Below, piece by piece: positions 55,711 through 62,713 of a DNA stretch of 64,000 nucleotides. The stretch is taken from assembly GCA_031549085.1 (NCBI GenBank), contig JAVBQL010000003.1, positions 20,717-84,716 of the forward strand, written 5' to 3'. Made by a program: the position numbers and the translations under genes. The notes beneath the pieces were generated by a model that saw only the letters and a list, made by a program, of their open reading frames with translations, was not told where the DNA came from and ran no database searches. The stretch comes from JAVBQL01 sp031549085. Its GTDB lineage: Bacteria > Spirochaetota > GWE2-31-10 > MWDO01. The stretch's first letter is position 1; every line of letters starts with the position of its first letter.

Positions 55711-55906
55711 TTCTATTTTTTATCAGCGAGTAGCTCAAAAAATAGGATACAACAACTTATTGAATATTTATAGTGTACCATCATACCTATGTTGAGTAAC
55801 TATCTACTATTTAATGGTTAGTTTTAACAATAAACATTATTGAAAAAGGTTGACACAATTGTGCTTTTTTCTTAAATTAAAACTATTAAGAGAGGTAGCA
55901 TTTTTT

Positions 55907-56911
55907 ATGAGTGATAAAGTTGATGAAAAAAGTTTTGCTAATAGTGAAAATAGAGAGACAGAACTTGCTTATGGAGGACAGGCGTTAATAGAGGGCATAA
56001 TGATGAAGGGCAAGAGTGGATATGCTTTTACTGTAAAGAAGCCCGATGGAACATACTATAAAGAGATGAAAGAGCACAAATCCTTGGCATCAAGAAATAA
56101 GTTTTTGGGACTTCCATTTGTCAGAGGAGTTGCTGGTTTTGTTGAAAATATGAGTTTTGGAATGGGGATTTTGAATAGATCTGCATCAATTGCATTTCCA
56201 GAGGAGATAAAGGAGAATTCAAAAACTTCAAATATCACGATGTTTATAACATTTGCCTTGGCACTTGTTTTTGCTTTTGGTATATTCAACTTTCTTCCCT
56301 ACTTTTTAACATCAATAACTAAGATAGATCATAACCAACACCCTTTTTCATACAACCTTATTGCTGGCTGTATTAGAATGGTTTTTTTCTTCCTATATAT
56401 AGTTTTGATATCATTTATGTCAGATACAAAGAGGTTATTTGGCTACCATGGCGCAGAGCATAAGACAATTCATGCCTATGAACAGGGCTTGCCTTTAACA
56501 ATGGAGAATGTTAGGAAATCTTCAAGATTGCACCCAAGATGTGGAACATCTTTTATGTTTATCGTTTTCTTGATAACAATATTTGTATTTCCATTCATTA
56601 ATGAACTTTTCATAAGGCAGAGTTGGTATTTAGCACTTCCCGTTTCTCTCCAAAAGATAGTTATAATATTGTCTCATATAGTGATTGGTCTCCCTATTGT
56701 CTCTGGGATAAGCTATGAGATATTGAAGCTTGCAGGAAAATTTTATAAATCTCCTATAGTAAAAGTTTTGGTTTCGCCTGGGCTCTTCTTTCAACTCTTT
56801 ACAACAAGGGAGCCTGATGATGATATGATAAAGGCTGGGATATTAAGTTTAAGTATGTTACTGGGGAGAGAGGAGCTTGCAACTCCTCGTGATGAGAATT
56901 CTGCCCTATAA
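55907..56911 (+). CDS. DUF1385 membrane protein (YqhQ-like)
   Basis: I choose ATG 55907 with GAGAGG upstream, giving 334 residues. The family marker GGQALIEGIMMKGK lies near the N-terminus, followed by the long conserved stretch with FGYHGAEHKTIHAYEQG and RLHPRCGTSFMF. Four or five membrane helices are seen (about 105-130, 150-170, 215-240, 250-275). DUF1385 proteins are widespread and uncharacterised; some are thought to be metal-dependent. It ends about 100 bases before the decayed cassette region. Confidence 0.87.
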   Translation: MSDKVDEKSFANSENRETELAYGGQALIEGIMMKGKSGYAFTVKKPDGTYYKEMKEHKSLASRNKFLGLPFVRGVAGFVENMSFGMGILNRSASIAFPEEIKENSKTSNITMFITFALALVFAFGIFNFLPYFLTSITKIDHNQHPFSYNLIAGCIRMVFFFLYIVLISFMSDTKRLFGYHGAEHKTIHAYEQGLPLTMENVRKSSRLHPRCGTSFMFIVFLITIFVFPFINELFIRQSWYLALPVSLQKIVIILSHIVIGLPIVSGISYEILKLAGKFYKSPIVKVLVSPGLFFQLFTTREPDDDMIKAGILSLSMLLGREELATPRDENSAL

Positions 56912-57008
56912 GATTTTATACTATAATATTTAGAGGATGATTATTAATAAATTAGTTGTGTGTCCTATATGAAAAATTATATTTTTGTATAGGACGCTGC
57001 TGAATTAA

Positions 57009-57436
57009 TAGTCACTATCATAAATTGGGATAATCTCCAGATCTTTACGGATTGTGAAGTTCCACTCACTATTCAGGTTGATTTTTATTAGTCTCACTAT
57101 AGAGAGCAAGATTATCAGTGAACTTAGGCGAATTGTTATTGTTTATTCCACACTAACAAGCCCCAATTTGCCATTGACTATTAAAGCCATTTGTTCTAGT
57201 TGGTTATAATTATTCCAGTGGGCCTCTTCCCATGAAAGGTGATCGGTTTATTTCTATCATTTCCTATTGATTTTTCTTCCTTAGTTATATTTCCTTTTTA
57301 ATGTCTTTGTTTTCATCACTCTTTTCAGTGTCATTGCTTTTATCTTTCAGTGTGAATGCTTTGAATCAATGTTGTAGGAGTGTATAGTATTCTTTGTTGA
57401 AGGCGACGCCCATGTCGGTTAGGACTTTGTCATGCT
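57009..57436 (-). pseudogene. Decayed portal-linker cassette
   Basis: Read on the minus strand from 57436, the frame gives HDKVLTDMGVAFNKEYY, matching the DUF935 portal tail of the gene at 62714-64000, then loses frame (YNIDSKHS in another frame). A later piece, NKPITFH, matches the linker start (NDKPIAF), and two short coherent stretches follow (SWEEAHWNNYNQLEQMAL and NNNNSPKFTDNLALYSE) in different frames. At least three frameshifts are needed. It is a dead copy of the portal-fused module with a different downstream domain. Confidence 0.7.
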
Positions 57437-57460
57437 CGGTTTTATTATTAAAGAATAAAA

Positions 57461-57486
57461 AATCTCACTCTAACTAGAGTGAGATT
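57461..57486 (-). terminator. Terminator of immunity-like gene 57535-57936
   Basis: Stem aatctcactct with agagtgagatt (11 pairs, 4-base loop), with a minus-strand T tract. Almost the same sequence ends three other immunity-like genes in this region. Confidence 0.85.
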
Positions 57487-57534
57487 GCGATTATCAAAAC
57501 TTAAGTTAATTTATCAATTTTTTATTACTCTTTT

Positions 57535-57936
57535 TCACAAGTTGTATCGTGGGTCTTTCAGAAGTTCTCTATCACGCTTAATCTCTTCCTCTATTCTCTT
57601 TTGTCTCTCTTTGCTTAGCTTATTAAAATATTTTTTTGCAGTCTTTTTATCTTTTTTGTCATATAGATAATACTCGTAAATATCTTCATAGGCTTCATCT
57701 TGTGCAGTTTCAAAATCACGATTATAATATTCTTTTATATACTCATCTCTAGTATATTTCCTAGGATTATGTCCTCTTAATTCCTCTTCCGACAAGTTAT
57801 GATCTAATATTATCTCCATATTTTTAATATTCATATTTTCTCCTTTGCTATTATTAATTTCTTCATTAGTAACTGAAAATATTAAATGGATAGTGACACA
57901 AAAAAATATGACAAACTTCCATTTTTTACTTTGCAT
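57535..57936 (-). CDS. Immunity-like small protein, copy 1
   Basis: One of four paralogues. The full frame has 133 residues with a hydrophobic N-terminus (KFVIFFCVTIHLIFSV) in which the lipobox Cys of copy 3 is replaced. A second start, MNIKNMEIILDHNLSEEEL, lies at 57833 behind a better Shine-Dalgarno (AAAGGAGAAA), giving about 99 residues in the cytoplasm. The domain is acidic and helical, with AQDEAYEDIYEYYLYDKKDKKTAKKYFNKLSKERQ. It follows the HExxH cassette 57979-58980 by 42 bases, as an immunity gene follows its toxin. That role is inferred from context. Confidence 0.7.
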   Translation of the reverse strand: MQSKKWKFVIFFCVTIHLIFSVTNEEINNSKGENMNIKNMEIILDHNLSEEELRGHNPRKYTRDEYIKEYYNRDFETAQDEAYEDIYEYYLYDKKDKKTAKKYFNKLSKERQKRIEEEIKRDRELLKDPRYNL

Positions 57937-57978
57937 ATCTGTTCTCCTTCTGTTTTTAGATATTTAAACTTTTACAAG

Positions 57979-58980
57979 TTATTTAAGTATAGCTCTTATT
58001 TCTTTTATTTTTATTTCATTTTCTTCTGTTCTGTCTCTATTTAGAATATCCAACAATATATAATCTGCCTTTAATCTATTAAATGTCTCTTTTCTAGCCT
58101 CTATTGTAAATAGTTCAACTATTTCATCTATATTCCCACCAATTTTTTCTATGAAAGCACTCATTTTTTCAACACGACTCTGATAACCATAGCCATTTTT
58201 AATTAATTTGTTAAAGTCATAATCATTCTCTTGTCCATTATACTCTTTTTTCAGATACTCAACAGTTCGCCTTCTTGAATTCATCTCTGTAAAAGTTTCA
58301 AAAATCTTGTAGTAAGGTTCATTAACGTCAAAACTGCTGTAGGGAAACTTTTGTGAATGGTGCTCATGCTCATGAACAAATATGCTAAAAACTTTAACAT
58401 CATGTTCATCTAAAGTTTCTTTATTATATATTTTTGATAATGCTTTGTCAAAATCTTTTTTATGTTCCTTTCCTATAGCAATTGTTTTTGAAACCCTATC
58501 ATAACTTCCACCACCCCCATTTTTTACACCTATTTTTTTCAAATCGCTTAAATCAAAATAATTATTAAAAAATCCATCTTTTTTTGTTTGCAAATTAGAG
58601 AGTCTCTTACTAAAAGTGCCCGTTGGAGTAACTGGACTTCTCTTAACTGTATCAGAACCAACATCATCAATAGTTTTAACCTCTGTGGCATCTATTGGTT
58701 TAAATGGATCTTTTATTTCCTTTTTAGGAACAATAATTATTTTTTTTCCATCATTACCAATTTTTGTTGGCTTGCCAACGTCTATTGGTTTTGGGCCATC
58801 CAATCCTCCATCATTATTTTCGCTGCTTATACCCAACTTGCCTTTGTAAATTTGTGTTCGTTTCCCATTATATAAGCCTGCATTTTTGTTTTTTATCTTA
58901 CTAACTCGCACCCACTTGCCTTTGGCCACCTTTTTATAGTTAAAACCATCTTTCCATGTTCTGATTGTTCCGACAGGCAT
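57979..58980 (-). CDS. Orphan toxin cassette: linker plus HExxH metallopeptidase domain
   Basis: The 333 residues begin with the linker MPVGTIRTWKDG and a 40-residue basic part, followed by a disordered Pro/Lys-rich spacer and a C-terminal domain (about 135-333) holding FSIFVHEHEHHSQKF, an HExxH motif at His203-His207, with a candidate third ligand Glu in ETFTEMNSRR. The frame stays open upstream to a TGA (GDGPRQDSLSNDKPIAFREK), but no Shine-Dalgarno lies before the Met and no portal part precedes it. I think the copy is not translated by itself and serves as a donor for the full gene at 62714-64000, with which it shares a 155-base near-identical linker. Confidence 0.75.
   Translation of the reverse strand: MPVGTIRTWKDGFNYKKVAKGKWVRVSKIKNKNAGLYNGKRTQIYKGKLGISSENNDGGLDGPKPIDVGKPTKIGNDGKKIIIVPKKEIKDPFKPIDATEVKTIDDVGSDTVKRSPVTPTGTFSKRLSNLQTKKDGFFNNYFDLSDLKKIGVKNGGGGSYDRVSKTIAIGKEHKKDFDKALSKIYNKETLDEHDVKVFSIFVHEHEHHSQKFPYSSFDVNEPYYKIFETFTEMNSRRRTVEYLKKEYNGQENDYDFNKLIKNGYGYQSRVEKMSAFIEKIGGNIDEIVELFTIEARKETFNRLKADYILLDILNRDRTEENEIKIKEIRAILK
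58826..58980 (-). repeat. 155-base linker repeat, copy 1
   Basis: This segment encodes the GTIRTWKDG linker and matches 63555-63709 with only two differences that I can see, while sequences downstream of it in the two genes are clearly more diverged. It is a likely crossover site for exchanging C-terminal domains. Confidence 0.85.
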
Positions 58981-59118
58981 TTTTTCGCGGAAAGCTATTG
59001 GTTTGTCGTTTGATAGTGAATCTTGCCTAGGCCCATCACCACATATTCATACAACAAAAGTGTTGACAATAATAAATGGAATGTTATTATTTAATAATTT
59101 TTCTTGGGTGGGACTTAT

Positions 59119-59931
59119 ATGAAAAATATCAAATCTATTGTTATATCTATACTATTTTTTATGATAGTTATTTTGCTTGTGAGTTGCAGTGGCAAAGAAG
59201 AACAATACACAAAAGATGATCTCTACTATGACATCTACTCAATATATCTCACAGGAAGCTTCTATTTTATAAAAGAGGGAAGAGTACCAGATGGCTATAT
59301 AGAAAGTTTAAAAAACTCATGGAATAAAAATATTAGAAACAAGAAATATAAAAGACTACTTATAAACACCTCTAATAAAAAAAATATAGATACAATTTTT
59401 GACCATGATGATGAACCTAATATATCTAAAATTATTCAAACTATGTTTATTTCTAGTAATAAAGAAATATATTTAGAAAATTTTTCTCAAGATGCAGCAT
59501 ATTATCATATATACCTTTTTTATAAATGGAAAGGAGAGGAAAAGATCGCAAATGAGTTTTATAGCAAGATAAATGGCAGACTGAGAGAGGAAATTGAGGT
59601 TAATGTTGAGAGAGCAAATGCTATTTTTTCGCTTATAGATCAAATGGGCTATATTGATACAGTATTTGATCATAATCCAACAGGGTTAGAGCTTCAAGAG
59701 TGCCAGATCTATTTTAAAACTAAAAAAAGATATCTATTTGCTTTCTTTGATGATATGGAGCATATCTATAATGATCTATATTATCTCTATAAATATAGGG
59801 GTGATATAGAACTATCAGAAAAATACTATAGTATGGTAAGTGAAGAGTGGCGGGTAGAGTTGGAGAACAAAACAAGATTACAATATGATGAAGGACCATG
59901 TTGTATATCCATTCCAATACCAAAAAAATGA
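59119..59931 (+). CDS. Lipoprotein with two tandem immunity-like domains
   Basis: A 270-residue lipoprotein with lipobox ILLVSCSG at residues 18-25, starting at ATG 59119. The mature part has two units of about 110 residues with the same landmarks as the small immunity paralogues: IDTIFDHDDEP ... AAYYHIYLFYKWKGEEKIANEFYSKI and IDTVFDHNPTG ... DLYYLYKYRGDIELSEKYYSM, compared with ILDHNLSEE ... YEDIYDYYLDDKEDKKTAQKYFNKL. It lies on the opposite strand, convergent with the HExxH cassette 59986-60953, and might protect against it. A periplasmic site is implied by the lipobox. Confidence 0.7.
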   Translation: MKNIKSIVISILFFMIVILLVSCSGKEEQYTKDDLYYDIYSIYLTGSFYFIKEGRVPDGYIESLKNSWNKNIRNKKYKRLLINTSNKKNIDTIFDHDDEPNISKIIQTMFISSNKEIYLENFSQDAAYYHIYLFYKWKGEEKIANEFYSKINGRLREEIEVNVERANAIFSLIDQMGYIDTVFDHNPTGLELQECQIYFKTKKRYLFAFFDDMEHIYNDLYYLYKYRGDIELSEKYYSMVSEEWRVELENKTRLQYDEGPCCISIPIPKK

Positions 59932-59985
59932 GTCTCATAAAAATTAAACAGCACTCTCATGTTTTGAAAGCGCTTTAAAATATAG

Positions 59986-61203
59986 TTAATCTGGTATATA
60001 TTCTTTATATGGTTCTAATTTTTCCTTTAGTTTTAACATTACTTTACCAGCTTTCTCTTTTCCACAAATATTTATTAATATTTTTTCCAACTCTTTTACG
60101 ATAGTATCACGATTTTTATTTTTAAATACCTTCTCTATCTTTTCATAAATTTTATCTTTTTCAAATTCTTTTAATATCTCTCTCGCCTCATCTACTGTTT
60201 TTCCATACTCTTCGCTTTTATTTACCATCTCCTCAAAATTATCATCTTTGTATTTAGTATCTTTATAATACTCTTTTAAGAAGTCTGTGGTTTTTTTCCT
60301 AATAATAATCTCTTCAAATGTTTCCTGAACAATTTTATCATACTTATCTTTTTCTAAAAAACGTTTTTCATCTTGAAGATGGTTATATTCATGCATTAAG
60401 ATATTAATACTTACGACATCTTTCTCGTTAAGTCTTCTCATATTTAATATATTATCACAAGCAGTGAAGACAGCATCTACTTTTGCTGGACTAAAACCAA
60501 TAACTGGCTTTTTATTGATAAAACCAGAACTCGCATTTGCTCCTACTTTTTCTAAATCTCCATCAACTCTAAACTCTATATTTTCTAAATTTGGAAGATA
60601 TTTTTGAAAAGTCTTATTTTTTATAGCATTTTGAACAAAATTAGTATTAAGATCATTTTCAAATGTTTGAACATCAATATTTGTATAACCCCTTCTCTCT
60701 TCGTCTGCAGGTGTGTTATCTTTTTTATTTAATAATCCTTTAAGAATACCAGAAGCAATCTTCTCTGGTTCTTTCCAACCTGTTGGTGTTCGATTTTGTC
60801 CACCCATTGCATTTATTATATTGGGATCAATTTTATTGATATCGATAGTGGGTTTGACTACAAGCTGTTTGTCATTGCCAGTGCTACCACTACTTTTACC
60901 CTCGAGAGTCCACGTGCCATCAGATTGCTTCACATGCACCTTTCCATCCGCCCCAGGTGCGCCTAGTTCCAGTTGGGTATACCTGCCAAAAAGTGAGTGG
61001 TTTATCGTTTATTGTAGAAGTTTCTTCCTTATTAATGTCATTGGTTTCAGTGTTTTTCTCGTTCTTTATTGAAAAATGTTTAGGGTCTATGTTGTAAGTG
61101 TAAGCGTAATATTCTTTGTTGAAGGCGACTCCAATGTCAGTGAGTATTTTGTCTCGGTCTGCGTGGTCTGAGGTGATATCTTCTCTGTCAAAAAAGCGGA
61201 ATT
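59986..61203 (-). pseudogene. Frameshifted portal-fragment plus HExxH toxin cassette
   Basis: From 61203 the minus strand reads FRFFDREDITSDHADRDKIL on to a linker PTGTRRTW in one frame, matching the portal tail. At the G run 60951-60954 one extra G moves the frame, after which DGKVHVKQSDGTW and a 317-residue domain continue. That domain has LMHEYNHLQD (HExxH at His183-His187, counted from GTG 60939) and QETFEEIII, so it is a distant relative of the other HExxH domains. A TAA codon stands directly before the portal fragment, and no start or Shine-Dalgarno is found. The cassette is therefore silent twice over. Confidence 0.75.
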
Positions 61204-61212
61204 AAATAAAAA

Positions 61213-61238
61213 AAGCTCACTCTTAATAGAATGAGCTT
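61213..61238 (-). terminator. Terminator of immunity-like gene 61258-61668
   Basis: Stem aagctcactct with agaatgagctt, one mismatch, with minus-strand T tract. It is a member of the repeated terminator set. Confidence 0.82.
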
Positions 61239-61257
61239 GATATTTAACAAAAAAATA

Positions 61258-61668
61258 TTAAAAATGTATTCCTTCGAATTTAACAGAGTCACGATTTTGT
61301 TTTTTTCTACGCTCTTTAGCTTTCTCTATTCTCTCCTGTCTCTCTTTGCTTAATTTATTGAAATATTTTTCTGCATTTTTTTTGTCATTTTTAGAACGAT
61401 AATAATCATAAATTACTTCATAAGCTTCATCCTGTGCGGTTTTTATATCAAAATTAGAATATTTTTTTATAATATATCTATCTCTAGTTAATTTGCCAGG
61501 ATTATATACTCTTAAATCCTCTTCAGATAAATTATGGTCTAATATTATTTCCATCTCTTTAATATTCATATTCTCTCCTTTGTTATTATATTCTTCGCTA
61601 CTAATTAAAAATGTTAAATGGATAATTACACAACAAAGTGTCAATATTCTCCATCTTTTACTTTGCAT
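61258..61668 (-). CDS. Immunity-like small protein, copy 2
   Basis: The 136-residue frame starts with a hydrophobic segment (LTLCCVIIHLTFLISSEE), where Ser stands in place of a lipobox Cys. The internal start MNIKEMEIILDHNLSEEDL lies behind AAAGGAGAG. The domain AQDEAYEVIYDYYRSKNDKKNAEKYFNKLSKERQ is shared with the other copies; the C-terminus (KAKERRKKQNRDSV) differs. No toxin frame lies directly upstream; another immunity copy does, so it is an orphan in the row. Confidence 0.7.
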   Translation of the reverse strand: MQSKRWRILTLCCVIIHLTFLISSEEYNNKGENMNIKEMEIILDHNLSEEDLRVYNPGKLTRDRYIIKKYSNFDIKTAQDEAYEVIYDYYRSKNDKKNAEKYFNKLSKERQERIEKAKERRKKQNRDSVKFEGIHF

Positions 61669-61699
61669 ATCAATCCTCCTCTACTTATATTTCCTAAAA

Positions 61700-61725
61700 A
61701 AGCTCACTCTAAATAGAGTGAGCTT
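61700..61725 (-). terminator. Terminator of immunity-like gene 61754-62161
   Basis: Perfect 11-base-pair stem aagctcactct with agagtgagctt, 4-base loop, minus-strand T tract. Confidence 0.88.
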
Positions 61726-61753
61726 GCTATTATCAATTTTTTATTACTCTTTT

Positions 61754-62161
61754 TCACAAGTTGTATCGTGGGTCTTTCAGAAGTTCTCTATCACGCTCAA
61801 TTCTCTTTTTTATCTTCTCTTGTCTCTCCTTGCTTAGCTTATTAAAATATTTTTGTGCAGTTTTTTTGTCTTCTTTATCATCTAGATAATAGTCATAAAT
61901 ATCTTCATAGGCTTCATCTTGTGCTGTTTCTTGATCATAGTTATAACATTCTTTTATATACTCCTCTCTACTCAATTTATCAGGATTATAGGCCTCTAAA
62001 TCATCTCTCGATAATTTGTGATCCAATATTATTTCAATATCTTTTGTCTTCATATCATCTCCTCCTCTATTATTAATATTAGTTTTACTACAGCCAATTA
62101 AAAATGTTAAATGGATAATTACACAACAAAATATGAGAACTCTCCATTTTTTATTTTGCAT
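61754..62161 (-). CDS. Immunity-like small lipoprotein, copy 3
   Basis: Among the four small paralogues only this one keeps a lipobox (FLIGCSKTN), so it should be a lipoprotein facing the periplasm. The 135-residue frame also has an internal start MKTKDIEIILDHKLSRDDL behind GAGGAGGAG. The helical domain ends ERDRELLKDPRYNL, identical to copy 1. It lies between copies 2 and 4, each with its own terminator. Confidence 0.72.
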   Translation of the reverse strand: MQNKKWRVLIFCCVIIHLTFLIGCSKTNINNRGGDDMKTKDIEIILDHKLSRDDLEAYNPDKLSREEYIKECYNYDQETAQDEAYEDIYDYYLDDKEDKKTAQKYFNKLSKERQEKIKKRIERDRELLKDPRYNL

Positions 62162-62208
62162 ATCTGCTCTCCTTCTATTTTAGATATTTAAATACTTATC
62201 TTTTAAAA

Positions 62209-62234
62209 AAGCTCACTCAATTAAGAGTGAGCTT
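62209..62234 (-). terminator. Terminator of immunity-like gene 62263-62679
   Basis: Stem aagctcactc with gagtgagctt (10 pairs, 6-base loop), with minus-strand T tract; member of the repeated set. Confidence 0.86.
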
Positions 62235-62262
62235 ATCAAATTAAAAGAGTTTTTTAACTTTT

Positions 62263-62679
62263 TTACTCTTCCATTTCACAGGCTCTATAGCGTGGGTCTT
62301 CCATAAGTTTTTTTTCAGCTTCAATTGCATCTGTTATCTTCTTTTGCCTCTCTTTGCTAAGTTTATTAAAATACTTTTGTGCAGTTTCCTTATCATCTTT
62401 ATCATATAGATAGTAGTAATAAATATCTTCATAGGCTTTATCTTGCGCACTCTTAAAGTCATTGTTATAATGTTTTTTTATATATTCATCTCTAGTTAGT
62501 TTATTGGGATTATGTCCTCTTAATTCCTTTTCCGACAAGTTATGATCTAATATTATTTCTATCTTTTTAATACTCATATTCTCTCCTTTACTATTATTAA
62601 ATTCTTCACTATCAATTAAAAATGTTAAATGGATAATTAGATAACAAAATATGACAGTCTTCCATCTTTTACTTTGCAT
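62263..62679 (-). CDS. Immunity-like small protein, copy 4, next to the full toxin gene
   Basis: The 138-residue product lies 34 bases after the stop of the portal-HExxH gene and is its likely immunity protein. The hydrophobic N-terminus ends FLIDSEE without lipobox Cys. An internal ATG (MSIKKIEIILDHNLSEKEL) follows AAAGGAGAG. The shared domain reads AQDKAYEDIYYYYLYDKDDKETAQKYFNKLSKERQ. The tail YRACEMEE differs from copies 1 and 3. Pairing with the gene before it is by position only. Confidence 0.72.
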   Translation of the reverse strand: MQSKRWKTVIFCYLIIHLTFLIDSEEFNNSKGENMSIKKIEIILDHNLSEKELRGHNPNKLTRDEYIKKHYNNDFKSAQDKAYEDIYYYYLYDKDDKETAQKYFNKLSKERQKKITDAIEAEKKLMEDPRYRACEMEE

Positions 62680-62713
62680 ATCTGCTCTCCTCCTCTTTTA
62701 GATACTTAAGCTT

